Assembly (NCBI RefSeq): GCF_900168125.1
Contig: NZ_FUZF01000001.1
Coordinates: 124,001-188,000 of the forward strand
DNA: 64,000 bases
Source: Sphingobacterium nematocida
GTDB lineage: Bacteria > Bacteroidota > Bacteroidia > Sphingobacteriales > Sphingobacteriaceae
Reading direction: 5' to 3'
The notes under the pieces were generated by a model, which saw only the letters and a program-made list of their open reading frames with translations, did not search any database and had not been told where the DNA came from. Shown in pieces: positions 54,751 to 63,888 of this stretch (position 1 is the first letter of the stretch; every line of letters starts with the position of its first letter). The position numbers were made by a program, and so were the translations under genes.

Positions 54751-55890
54751 TTATCGCACTATAATCCTCCTTCCTTGAATTTCGAATTTATAATCACCAG
54801 CTTTTTCCAGATCCTTCAATACCTGCGACAGCTTTCTATCACGAGGTATTTCAGCAAAAAAACTCGTATTTTTAAAACGCTCGGGGTATACCGTTTCGAC
54901 ATTATACCAGCGTTCAAGCTGTTCCATAATATCCGTCAACGGCACATCGTTAAATATAAAAACGTTCTGCGTCCATCCTATATAGTCACTGACCATTACC
55001 TCCTTTACATTTATTTCACTTTTCGAAACCAGAGCTTGTTGTCCAGGCTTTAAAATTACCTTTTGCTTCACATTTCTATTTTCTAGTTCCACACGACCTT
55101 CCAATAGCGTTGTAATAGATTTTTCTGTTGTATAGCTATTCAAATTAAATTTCGTACCTAAAACTCGGAGCTCTTGCTGGCCGCTATGTATGATAAATGG
55201 CTTCTTCGCGTCGTGAGCGACTTCAAAATAGGCTTCGCCCTCCAGCTGAATTTCCCGTGTATTGCCAAACTGCTGCGGATAGTAAAGTTTGGAAGCTGCA
55301 TTTACAAAAGCCCTCGTTCCATCGGGCAACGTAATTCGATATTGTCCCCCTTTGGGTGTTTGGAGTAAGACACGCGAACTTCCCAACGTCGAAACAATTG
55401 ATCCACCCTCCGAATAACGAATCCCCTTCTCGTCATTTATTATTCCTTTTGTATCCTTATTCAGGGTATAGGTAGACCCATCGGATAATATTAAGGTGGC
55501 TTGTGTGGTCCCTGGCTCAATATCCTGGCCTTTTAGGCGATTAACTATTAGGGTGTTATTAAACAAATACAGAAATGAAAAGTAGCCAACTAAGAGAATA
55601 ATAGCCGCGGCCATGTAGCTATACAAAAAGCGGTATTTTTTAGATCTGTGATGACCTCGCGTATGGATCTCCTGAATGTGCTTATCGACTTTTTGCAAGG
55701 TAATATCTAGATACAATTCATCGATTATTAGGTCATCCTGCTCCAGCTGGACAGTGATTGCTTGCTCTATAAGCGCTTTATCTCCTTCCGTAGCATCCAT
55801 ATAAAAAAGCAGTAGCTCAAATTCAGCTCTACTGAGCCTATTCTGTGCGTACTTTTCGAGTAGTAACTGTAGCTGATTTTCTTTATCCAC
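54751..55890 (-). CDS. FecR-like anti-sigma factor
   Basis: The 379-residue protein has an N-terminal cytoplasmic part, one membrane helix around residues 90-110 (YMAAAIILLVGYFSFLYLF), the FecR domain (LQTPKGGQYRITLPDGTRAFVNAASKLYYP, then LRVLGTKFNLNSY) and a C-terminal DUF4974-like part (MEQLERWYNVETVYP). It holds the sigma factor encoded 115 bases upstream. Confidence 0.93.
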   Translation of the reverse strand: MDKENQLQLLLEKYAQNRLSRAEFELLLFYMDATEGDKALIEQAITVQLEQDDLIIDELYLDITLQKVDKHIQEIHTRGHHRSKKYRFLYSYMAAAIILLVGYFSFLYLFNNTLIVNRLKGQDIEPGTTQATLILSDGSTYTLNKDTKGIINDEKGIRYSEGGSIVSTLGSSRVLLQTPKGGQYRITLPDGTRAFVNAASKLYYPQQFGNTREIQLEGEAYFEVAHDAKKPFIIHSGQQELRVLGTKFNLNSYTTEKSITTLLEGRVELENRNVKQKVILKPGQQALVSKSEINVKEVMVSDYIGWTQNVFIFNDVPLTDIMEQLERWYNVETVYPERFKNTSFFAEIPRDRKLSQVLKDLEKAGDYKFEIQGRRIIVR

Positions 55891-56005
55891 TTTTTTTCAT
55901 TTACATATATTACGGAGGAAGCGCAAAAACCAATACCTGTTAAAAAGAAAAAAAAGAACAAAAAAAACAACACCTTGTACTTCAGTAACTTTAATTTACA
56001 TTGTA

Positions 56006-56605
56006 TTAAGTTCCGGATACGATACAAGAAGCGATTAAGAGCAAGATCAGGGTCGAATTTTTATCGTAATTTTCCAAGATAAATCGGTTAGCTTTTGTGA
56101 TATGCGCGTTGACCGCCGCTTTTGATATTTGCAACTGCTTACTCACCTCTTCATAGGAATGTCCCTCCAATTTGCATAGTTTGAAAACCAATCTACGCTG
56201 CGGCGGTAATTGCGCGATGGTACGCATTAATTCCTGATCCGCCAACACCTGCTTTTTAATAAATTCTGGATGCTCGAAAAATGACATGTTTTCCCATACC
56301 TGTTCCAACAAACGCTTATCGCTGGACAGCTTCCGAAAATAATCATGGACTAGATTGGAAGCTATTCGGTGCAAATAAGCCTGAAAAGATTTTTCCACAT
56401 CAATATTTGTCCTATAGGTCCATACCCGGACGAATAACTCCTGAAGTATCTCCTCCACTTCAGTCCACGATTTAAGTAACTTATATAAATTAGCTGCCAA
56501 TCTACGTTTATGCAGATTGTAAAGGATTTCGAAAGCATGCTTATCTCCTTCTTTTAAACGTGTAATTAACAAACTTTCTCTATCTGGGTTTATTTCCATT
56601 GGCAA
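56006..56605 (-). CDS. ECF-type RNA polymerase sigma factor
   Basis: The 199-residue protein has region 2 (FEILYNLHKRRLAANLYKLL, then VEEILQELFVRVWTYR, then YLHRIASNLVHDYFRKL) and region 4 (LPPQRRLVFKLCKLEGHSYEEVSKQLQISKAAVNAHITKAN). It is first in the minus-strand SusCD-TlpA locus. It ends in a hydrophobic tail (STLILLLIASCIV), a recurring trait of these factors. Confidence 0.93.
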   Translation of the reverse strand: MPMEINPDRESLLITRLKEGDKHAFEILYNLHKRRLAANLYKLLKSWTEVEEILQELFVRVWTYRTNIDVEKSFQAYLHRIASNLVHDYFRKLSSDKRLLEQVWENMSFFEHPEFIKKQVLADQELMRTIAQLPPQRRLVFKLCKLEGHSYEEVSKQLQISKAAVNAHITKANRFILENYDKNSTLILLLIASCIVSGT

Positions 56606-56799
56606 CTATGAATTTACTTGGCTAAATAAATAAATATTTGCTTGATTCACAAATTATTAAACAGCAAGAACCAAGATTCCACAAGGATATTGCAATACTA
56701 CCTAATTTAAAATCCCATATCTAGCCCAGATCATTTCTATCCTATTAAAATTTAAAACCATCTTTTAAAACACTTGAAATACAAAAAGTTGCCCTTATT

Positions 56800-57077
56800 G
56801 TCATCAAAAAAAAACAGATTCTTCTCACCAAAGGGAAGATAGAGATATCGTCAAAAAGGGGCGAACAAACGGCCGAAACCATTGAAGCGAAAGACATCAT
56901 CAAGTCTCCTTTTACCTTTGAATTTCTGGGATTAAAGCCAAAGATGTGGTTTATGAAAGTGACCTAGAAAGATTGCTACTTGAACATTTAGAGAGCTTTC
57001 TTCTCGAAATGGGCCACGGCTTCTGTTTTGAAGCCAAACAAAAGAGTGGACTTGTCTTTGAATTGCTTTTCTTATAA
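56800..57077 (+). pseudogene. Remnant of a YhcG-type PDDEXK nuclease gene (DUF1016)
   Basis: Two frames together read EAKDIIKSPFTFEFLGL, then KDVVYESDLERLLLEHLESF and LLEMGHGFCFEAKQKSG. This matches the start of the nuclease domain of DUF1016/YhcG proteins (KDPYxLDFLGL..YxExDLExALIxHLxxFLLELGxGFxFxxxQ). A frameshift lies around 56935, and the N- and C-terminal parts are missing. It is a dead fragment in a decayed gap. Confidence 0.65.
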
Positions 57078-57098
57078 AACGTTCTGTTTTATAAAATA

Positions 57099-57465
57099 TT
57101 ATATAGCTTCATCATATTTGTGTTCAGCAGCCACATATTTATCCACATAGTTGGCGACATAGGAAGAGGGCGACACCCCAACGATACGCTTAAACATCCG
57201 GTTGAAGTTAGATACGCTGGTAAAACCACATGTATACGCTATGTTAGAAATAGTCAATTCATCGACATTAGTCACAAGCAACTCACATGCCTTTTTCACC
57301 CGAAAATTATCTAGGTAAAAAATAAAATCTGCCCAGTGTGCTTTTTGAAATATCGGCAAAAAGCTTTGGGGCTTAAACAGGCTTGATCGGCTACATCTTT
57401 TAAGGCGATTTGCTCTGCAAAACTCTCCGCTACATATTTAAATATGTTATGAATTCGTTTAGGAT
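57099..57465 (-). pseudogene. Frameshifted AraC-family regulator, 3' part
   Basis: The minus strand encodes RIHNIFKYVAESFAEQIALKDVADQACLSPKAFCRYFKKHTGQ in one frame. It continues in another frame as DFIFYLDNFRVKKACELLVTN, then LTISNIAYTCGFTSVSNFNRMFKRIVGVSPSSYV. Together these are the two helix-turn-helix units of an AraC protein. At least one frameshift at about 57360 and the loss of the N-terminal half mark it as a pseudogene. Confidence 0.75.
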
Positions 57466-57654
57466 AAACTGTATACAAAATCTATTTTTAAATAGTAAAG
57501 ACAATGCTAGTCTTAAAAAAAAGTTCATTTATTAAAAAATATGAATCGGTTTGTCTATGATTTAAATTTTCACTTCTTGGTTGTAAAATTGATAGACATG
57601 GCTGGTATTAAACAGATAATTGGAAAAACCAAGATAGCTGCAGCATGCTATCAA

Positions 57655-59229
57655 CTATTCCATTTTTGGCCGATCTGTCCGATTAGCAATTTCCCATATG
57701 GTATGAAAAATGAGTTTCTCCCGTTTTACCATGGTTGGAAAGTCGATTTTATCCACCGTATCTTCGGGCGTATGGTAATGGGGATGTGTACCCGAAAAGA
57801 AATATAAGGATGGTATATTTTTTAAAGCGAAGTTGTAATGATCTGACCGTTCGTATACACGTGTTGGTTCTTGAGGATCATTATAAAAGGTATCCAATTC
57901 TAGTTGGGTATACTTGTTATTTACCTCCTCCGTAATAGTCCTTAGATCTTTACCTAACTTATCCCAACCCACAGGGTGTATATAATTGGGATTGCCATTC
58001 AAATGCTTGTCATCGATACGGCCTATCATATCGATATTGATACAGGCCACGGTTTGCTCTAGGGGAACTAAGGGGTTTTCCACATAATATTTAGACCCTA
58101 ATAAACCTCTTTCTTCTGCCGCAAATGCCATAAAGAGTATACTTCTTCTGGGGCCTTTACCTTCCCTTTTTGCTTGAGCAAAGCTTCTCGCTAATTCGAG
58201 TACAGCGGTACTTCCCGAACCATTATCATCAGCCCCAGGAAAAAAAGTTCCATCAGCTAGAATACCTTCATGATCGTAATGACCACAGACGACAATATAC
58301 TCTTCCTTTAGATCCGTCCCTGGTAGTAAGCCAATAACATTAGCATCTGAAAACCGTGCATTGACATGCCCCATTTCCGTCCGAATTTGGGTCTTCAATA
58401 TAATTGATTCTTGTACTCCTAGAGCTGCAAGCGCTTTAAACTTAGCTAAAGATGTGTTACACTGTGCCAACACCCCATCTGCCACCTGTTCTGTGATATG
58501 GATTACAGGTACAAAATCAGTACCCGAGCTGGAGGCTGGAGTAACTTGTTCACCCTTATCCAAAGCTACTGATCCGCCGAATAATGCATTCATGTTACGT
58601 ATGCTCTTAGGATTGATACTGGGGCTACAGGCGATCACCAGTTTAGGTTTTAACTTATTAATCTCCTGCACTCTTTTGAATCGATTTTTTGTCCATTCGG
58701 ATTTTTCGGGGGTACCTGTGAGTAGTGAGTTCCCCTTTTGATCCACCGGTTCTCCTTCGTCATATAGCATGACAATCCGTCCTTTTAAATCCATTTGCTT
58801 AATCTCATTGTAGTTTACATCCTGCAGACCATATCCTACAAACACGATTTCATCTCCTTGGTATACGTCCATCTCATTTCTCCCCAAGACATAAAAATCG
58901 TTAAGATAGTTCAACTGGGTATTGCCAAACTTCATTTGCTTAACCTGGTAAGCTGACCTACGTAAGGCTACAGGTTGAAAATAAGACGTAGCATCGCCTA
59001 TGGGCTTCAAGCCATAGGCTTTAAAATGCTTAGCAATATACTCCTCCGCCAGTCGACCTCCCTTTTGTCCAGTGCCGCGTCCTTCAAACTCTTTACCCGC
59101 GAGTATATCCAAGTGTTGCTTTGAGGTTTTAACGGTAATCGCATCGGCATATTTTTTTTGGGCTTGCAATAGGCTAACTGTAGTGAAGCCGATTAGCAAG
59201 AGCAAAATTGTGCATTTTTTAGTATTCAT
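57655..59229 (-). CDS. M28 family zinc metallopeptidase
   Basis: The 524-residue secreted protein has a signal peptide (MNTKKCTILLLLIGFTTVSLLQAQ), a PA-like insertion around residues 110-250, and the M28 zinc site in order: CGHYDHEG, GADDNGSG, AEERGLLGS, NIDMIG and THPHYHTPEDT. The family removes N-terminal amino acids from peptides. It is the last gene of a minus-strand run TlpA-TlpA-S8-M28, so the S8 endopeptidase and this exopeptidase may act in series on the same peptide substrate. Confidence 0.92.
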   Translation of the reverse strand: MNTKKCTILLLLIGFTTVSLLQAQKKYADAITVKTSKQHLDILAGKEFEGRGTGQKGGRLAEEYIAKHFKAYGLKPIGDATSYFQPVALRRSAYQVKQMKFGNTQLNYLNDFYVLGRNEMDVYQGDEIVFVGYGLQDVNYNEIKQMDLKGRIVMLYDEGEPVDQKGNSLLTGTPEKSEWTKNRFKRVQEINKLKPKLVIACSPSINPKSIRNMNALFGGSVALDKGEQVTPASSSGTDFVPVIHITEQVADGVLAQCNTSLAKFKALAALGVQESIILKTQIRTEMGHVNARFSDANVIGLLPGTDLKEEYIVVCGHYDHEGILADGTFFPGADDNGSGSTAVLELARSFAQAKREGKGPRRSILFMAFAAEERGLLGSKYYVENPLVPLEQTVACINIDMIGRIDDKHLNGNPNYIHPVGWDKLGKDLRTITEEVNNKYTQLELDTFYNDPQEPTRVYERSDHYNFALKNIPSLYFFSGTHPHYHTPEDTVDKIDFPTMVKREKLIFHTIWEIANRTDRPKME

Positions 59230-59249
59230 ATATAATTTGTTAGAAAAAG

Positions 59250-60866
59250 CTATTTACCTTGTTTGACTATTTTTTCAGCTAGCTGTACCGCATCGAAAGC
59301 ATTAACTATGCCTCCAGTTCTACAAAGCTGATGGAGTGACACAGACTCCTTTTGCCCTGGTATGAAGACGGGGGCATCTGGTATACGCACACTTTTTTCG
59401 ATTATATGTTTAACCTGTACTGCTGTCAACTCGGGATAGTAAGATAGCAGTAAAGCAGCGATACCGGAGACTATCGGAGCGGCCATACTTGTTCCATCTA
59501 AGCTGGCATAGGGATTTACCCCGGGAAAGGTGGAATAGATCTGTACTCCGGGAGCAAATACATCCACCTTATTCTTTCCATAATTGCTGAAATGCGCAGC
59601 TAGATTACCCAGTTTCGGATCCCCACTAGCACCTACGGTTATCCAATTTGTGATTTTTTTTCCCGAGAGCAGATAGGCTGTAGGATATACTGGAATCTCA
59701 TCGACATTCTTGGCATCATTACCAGCGGCATGAACCAGAAGGACTCCCTTTTTTTGGGCATATTTAACGGCCTCATCTACCCATTTTTTATCCGGTGAAA
59801 ATGCTTTCCCAAAGCTCATGTTAATAACTTTGGCACCTCTATCCACAGCATAGCGAATGGCGAGCGCTACATCTTTGTCGTGCTCGTCACCATCTGGAAT
59901 AGCGCGAACAGCTAGTATCCGCACCTGATCTGCCACACCGTCAATTCCGATTTCATTATTACGTTCGGCTGCAATAATGCCTGCGACATGCGTACCGTGT
60001 TCCGCACTTTTGGCGTTGGTCAATAATATACCTGATCCATAATATTTATCCTTTATATCATCATACTTGTCGTCCAGTACCATCTTGCGGTACTCCACCG
60101 GAGGCTTCGTTCCCATAGTGGCTTTTTCAATTCCAAAAAAAGCTCCCATGCCTTCCAAAAATGCCCTATTGGTCAGCCCTGACTGTCCCTCTTTATTGCC
60201 ATAGGATGCAAACAATCCGACAAATCCAGACGTCCGGGTATCCTCTTCTTTATATAGAGCCAGGTCGGCAACGGTAAATATATCCTTCCCAATTGCTTTG
60301 CTAATGATGGAATCTCCTTTTACGAATACGTCAAATCGCTCTCTAGTTGACTTTGCAGACTCCGTATTACTCAGCCTATTGATCTCTTTCTGCGCACGTT
60401 GCCATTCTACAAATTTCTGTCGATCTTTCCTTTTGACCTTATCCAGCGATAAAGTCTCAAAACGCGTTTTATAAGTCCAGTAAAAACGGGCTAGCTCATA
60501 GGAATCTTTGGTGACAGAACCTCCATCCCTATTGCTGATAAAGTTCCATCCATGAACATCATCCTTATAACCATTTTTATCTTCATCCTCCCCATTTCTC
60601 GTAAGGTCTTTGGGATTAACCCATAGTACATTTTTTAAGTCCACATGCGCGGTATCGATTCCCGAATCAATGACTCCAACGATCACTTGCTGTGGTTTTC
60701 TTCCTGTAGATTTTAGGAAAGAATAAGCTTTATCGAGACTTATCCCCCAATAGTCATCCACTTGTTTGTCTTTCAGATGCCAGCCTGCATGCTGGGCAAG
60801 ACCATCCGTATATATTGCACATAAAATAGCCAACAAAGCTATTCTTTGAATAGATTTAAAATTCAT
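59250..60866 (-). CDS. Subtilisin-like S8 serine peptidase
   Basis: The protein has about 538 residues from ATG 60866 (MNFKSIQRIALLAILCAIYTD); an upstream ATG at 60920 would add 18 residues before the signal. The S8 catalytic triad is complete: VIGVIDSGIDTAHVD (Asp), EHGTHVAGIIAA (His) and DGTSMAAPIVSG (Ser). About 180 residues separate Asp and His, a long insertion typical of this Bacteroidota group. It is secreted. A hairpin lies between it and the TlpA gene upstream, and the M28 gene follows 20 bases later. Confidence 0.92.
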   Translation of the reverse strand: MNFKSIQRIALLAILCAIYTDGLAQHAGWHLKDKQVDDYWGISLDKAYSFLKSTGRKPQQVIVGVIDSGIDTAHVDLKNVLWVNPKDLTRNGEDEDKNGYKDDVHGWNFISNRDGGSVTKDSYELARFYWTYKTRFETLSLDKVKRKDRQKFVEWQRAQKEINRLSNTESAKSTRERFDVFVKGDSIISKAIGKDIFTVADLALYKEEDTRTSGFVGLFASYGNKEGQSGLTNRAFLEGMGAFFGIEKATMGTKPPVEYRKMVLDDKYDDIKDKYYGSGILLTNAKSAEHGTHVAGIIAAERNNEIGIDGVADQVRILAVRAIPDGDEHDKDVALAIRYAVDRGAKVINMSFGKAFSPDKKWVDEAVKYAQKKGVLLVHAAGNDAKNVDEIPVYPTAYLLSGKKITNWITVGASGDPKLGNLAAHFSNYGKNKVDVFAPGVQIYSTFPGVNPYASLDGTSMAAPIVSGIAALLLSYYPELTAVQVKHIIEKSVRIPDAPVFIPGQKESVSLHQLCRTGGIVNAFDAVQLAEKIVKQGK

Positions 60867-60910
60867 TACGTTGTTTAAATAGATTAGAAAAAGATCATTC
60901 GTAATAGAAA

Positions 60911-60931
60911 GGAGCTGCATTCAACAGCTCC
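60911..60931 (-). terminator. Hairpin between TlpA and S8 peptidase genes
   Basis: GGAGCTG and CAGCTCC pair over a 7-base loop, followed on the minus strand by TTTCTATT. It may lower read-through from TlpA into the peptidase genes. Confidence 0.6.
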
Positions 60932-60968
60932 CTCACTCACGGTGTTTATATTGGATTGGATAAATTCC

Positions 60969-62699
60969 TTAAGGCATTAATTCAGCTAGTTTAGCTTTCA
61001 AACCATCCTTATCTTTACCTTCGAAGATGCCGTAAAGTTTCCCGCTCTTATCAAAGATTATTTTTTTCACAAGAGATCCGCCGGAACAGTGGTACGGGAA
61101 GTATTGTTCCTTATTTTCTTCTTCTTCCAGTAATTGCACCCAAGGTGTACCATCTTCACGTACCGCACGTTTACCAGTGAATAGGCGCATATTCATATCT
61201 TTAGAATGCTCTGCAGCAACACCCACCATTTCCAGTCCCTTATCTTTATATGTAGCATACATTTCTTTTAAAAAAGGATGACTAGCGCGACATGGACCGC
61301 ACCAGCTTGCCCAAAAATCCAATAGGATATACGTGCTATTTACACCCGCTAAGCCACGTACTTTGCCATCAAAATCTGGACGTAACATAATTTTGTAAAG
61401 AATCTGGTAGTTGGATTCATTACCAGTCGGTTGAATATTTGACAGTTTTCCAGCCAGCTCTTTTACCTTCGGAAATTTCCCAACGACTTCTTGGGTTCGC
61501 TTTTGTATTTCAGGTTCTGCATGTATATAGGATGCCCAGATTGGAGCGATTTCTGCAGACCTCCCGGTATTGCATAGCGCCATGACATAACTGTAAGTTA
61601 ATAAACTTTCCAACGCCGGCGAAACTACATGTATAACTCCATCATCCGATGTGTTCACCAGCGTATGTAAGTCAGTAGGGAAAAATTGTGCCGTTGTAAA
61701 GATCGGCTGCAGGTATTTAATATAAGCGGCTTCATTTCCCGGAAGTGGAAGCAACTGTATGTAGCCTTCTACCAGTTTACTATATGCAAGTAAATAATCT
61801 AATTTTACCAAGCCCGCATCCGAAAGTTCTAAAATCTGATCCTGTGCAGCCTGCAAAATTTCAATACCGGCTTTAAACTGCTTTTTCTCCTTTAAAATCT
61901 GCGCCAATGCGCAAAGGGCTTCAAATTTGATAGAAAGATCATCTATGTTAGTCAGGTACCCCTTAGCATCTGCTATTTTGTTGGCCTTGATATAATCTAA
62001 CGCCAGCTCTGCATACATCTTGTCCTTCAACTGGATCTGGTATGGATTGTCCAAACGTATAACCTGTATCATAGCCAATTTCTCCGCTATAGTTGCCTTT
62101 GATAAGAAATCGCTATGCTGCTTGAAGGCATCGTTCAATTGATTCATTTCCTGTTGATAGTTTCCCGACAAAGCCAACTTAGACGTCTCCGCAAAAATAT
62201 TCATAACAGAATCCAAAGTTTTACCGGTAAACTTACGGATCAGCTTACCCTGTGCATCAAACAAAAAGCTTGTCGGATATTCGGTAACGCCGAACGCTTT
62301 GGCTGCAGAAAATTTTTCGATATTATCGTTATCCAATAATTGGATCAGCTTGTGATCGTACTCTCCTAAAGAATTCTGCCAAGCTTCCCGAGTCGCCTTA
62401 GTCAGCTCTGGAAGATGAGAGACCCGAATTACGGCTACACCTTCTACCTTGGTTTTTACGACAGGGATCGTCTTCCTGAACATGGTCAACGCTTCATCAT
62501 TCGGATCTCCAGAAAATGCCACTAGGAGCATCTTGTCTTTCACAGAAGCGGGATCCACTTTTTGTCCTTGGGCATCCAACTTGGTTTCTAAAAGTCTACG
62601 AAGATTGGATTGAACCGTTTGGGGGTCTAGGTCCTGCTGTCCCTGCACCCATAATACAACGAAGCCCAATAAAGCTGTACTTAAAATCCTTCTTAACAT
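60969..62699 (-). CDS. Two-domain TlpA-like protein: degenerate N-terminal and active C-terminal thioredoxin folds
   Basis: The 576-residue secreted protein has an N-terminal thioredoxin-like segment (LLVAFSGDPNDEALTMFRKTI, then AKAFGVTEYPTSFLFDAQGKLIRKFTG) with the cis-proline but no CxxC. Helical repeat sequence (residues about 180-400) follows, then an active domain with YILLDFWASWCGPCRASHP. The inactive domain could serve as a binding module, as in protein-disulfide isomerases. It lies 3 bases after the next TlpA gene, showing an operon. Confidence 0.85.
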   Translation of the reverse strand: MLRRILSTALLGFVVLWVQGQQDLDPQTVQSNLRRLLETKLDAQGQKVDPASVKDKMLLVAFSGDPNDEALTMFRKTIPVVKTKVEGVAVIRVSHLPELTKATREAWQNSLGEYDHKLIQLLDNDNIEKFSAAKAFGVTEYPTSFLFDAQGKLIRKFTGKTLDSVMNIFAETSKLALSGNYQQEMNQLNDAFKQHSDFLSKATIAEKLAMIQVIRLDNPYQIQLKDKMYAELALDYIKANKIADAKGYLTNIDDLSIKFEALCALAQILKEKKQFKAGIEILQAAQDQILELSDAGLVKLDYLLAYSKLVEGYIQLLPLPGNEAAYIKYLQPIFTTAQFFPTDLHTLVNTSDDGVIHVVSPALESLLTYSYVMALCNTGRSAEIAPIWASYIHAEPEIQKRTQEVVGKFPKVKELAGKLSNIQPTGNESNYQILYKIMLRPDFDGKVRGLAGVNSTYILLDFWASWCGPCRASHPFLKEMYATYKDKGLEMVGVAAEHSKDMNMRLFTGKRAVREDGTPWVQLLEEEENKEQYFPYHCSGGSLVKKIIFDKSGKLYGIFEGKDKDGLKAKLAELMP

Positions 62700-62702
62700 A
62701 AT

Positions 62703-63878
62703 TTAGTGTTTATTTTTAGCTATTTCAATCATTAAGGACAATTCCTCGATCAGTTCGTCATCACCGCCCATAAATCCGGCCGTCTTAAAACGTATGATTC
62801 CATCTCGGTCGATAATTATCTTATTGGGCATCCCCCCCCTACCAAGCGCTTCATATGCTGGACTCGTTTTAGTCTCCTTGTCCATCGGGTCTATATAGAG
62901 ATCCATTTCATAATTGTGCTTCCTAAAATATTCGAACGCTATCTTTTTCGCATCACCTTTTTCCAAGGTATTGATAAATAAAAATTGAACATCATTGTCT
63001 GATTTAAATTTGTTTACCACCTTTTGCATAGCGGGTAAGGCCTTCATACAAGGAATACACCAGGTACCCCATAGGTCAATAACAACGGTCTTACCTTTAA
63101 AATCATGAATGGATACCGATTTCCCATGGACATCATAGACCGTAAAGGCTTTTACGGGAACATTGACTTCCATTTTTGTCAGTTTATCTTTTAGCTCATC
63201 CTGCAGGTTCTGCTGTAATCCACTAAAATATTGATTTACATCCGCTGTCGGGTGCAGAGCCTGATGAGACTTTTTCAATTGCACTTTTACGGCCTCATCC
63301 GCAAAACCTGTTTTCACCAATTCTTCCAGATAAGGGAAAGCTTTCTCATATTGCCCATTCAGACTTAAGACATAATGGTAATTTCGGTTCAACTCTTTTC
63401 GCACCATTATTTTATCATAGGCCAACGCTAAATAAGGCAAGGCTTCCTTGTATTTTGCATTGTGCATTAAAATGGTTCCATATACCGCTGCTAGTTCGGC
63501 ATAACCCTTTGAATCTGTAGATTGCTTATCCACTTTATCTACCCGCTTCTTGATGCGTTCTTCCCAGGCTAATCGGTCGGGTTCATCTAAAAGACCGACG
63601 ATTGTACTTGCAGCTTGAGCAAAAGGTAAATCACTACTGATGTGATCGATCATTTCTTCGGCTTTAGCATTATTTTTGTCACGGGTATACTTGACAGCTA
63701 GGGTACTGTACCAGACATCCCGCTCTTCTGGGGTTAACTGCGATTTGTTCCGTTCAAATTTATCCGCCAGTTCTGCCGTAGGTGCAAACAAATCGTTCGC
63801 TGTAAAGACCAAAGCTTTCTTTTCCTGTGCATAATTCAATCCTGCATATAACAATGCAAGTGTTAACAATTTTTTCAT
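62703..63878 (-). CDS. TlpA-like thioredoxin (CIPC) with TPR-like N-terminal region
   Basis: The 391-residue secreted protein (MKKLLTLALLYAGLNYAQ) has about 220 residues of helical, TPR-like sequence. The thioredoxin domain has VHDFKGKTVVIDLWGTWCIPC and GRGGMPNKIIIDRDGIIRFKTAGFMGG, with an extra long segment before the cis-proline. It is the first complete gene of the peptidase operon in the window. Confidence 0.88.
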   Translation of the reverse strand: MKKLLTLALLYAGLNYAQEKKALVFTANDLFAPTAELADKFERNKSQLTPEERDVWYSTLAVKYTRDKNNAKAEEMIDHISSDLPFAQAASTIVGLLDEPDRLAWEERIKKRVDKVDKQSTDSKGYAELAAVYGTILMHNAKYKEALPYLALAYDKIMVRKELNRNYHYVLSLNGQYEKAFPYLEELVKTGFADEAVKVQLKKSHQALHPTADVNQYFSGLQQNLQDELKDKLTKMEVNVPVKAFTVYDVHGKSVSIHDFKGKTVVIDLWGTWCIPCMKALPAMQKVVNKFKSDNDVQFLFINTLEKGDAKKIAFEYFRKHNYEMDLYIDPMDKETKTSPAYEALGRGGMPNKIIIDRDGIIRFKTAGFMGGDDELIEELSLMIEIAKNKH

Positions 63879-63888
63879 CTCTCTCTAT

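Noticed and set aside
57541..57807. Plus-strand 88-residue frame
   Set aside because: It mostly runs antisense through the M28 peptidase gene.
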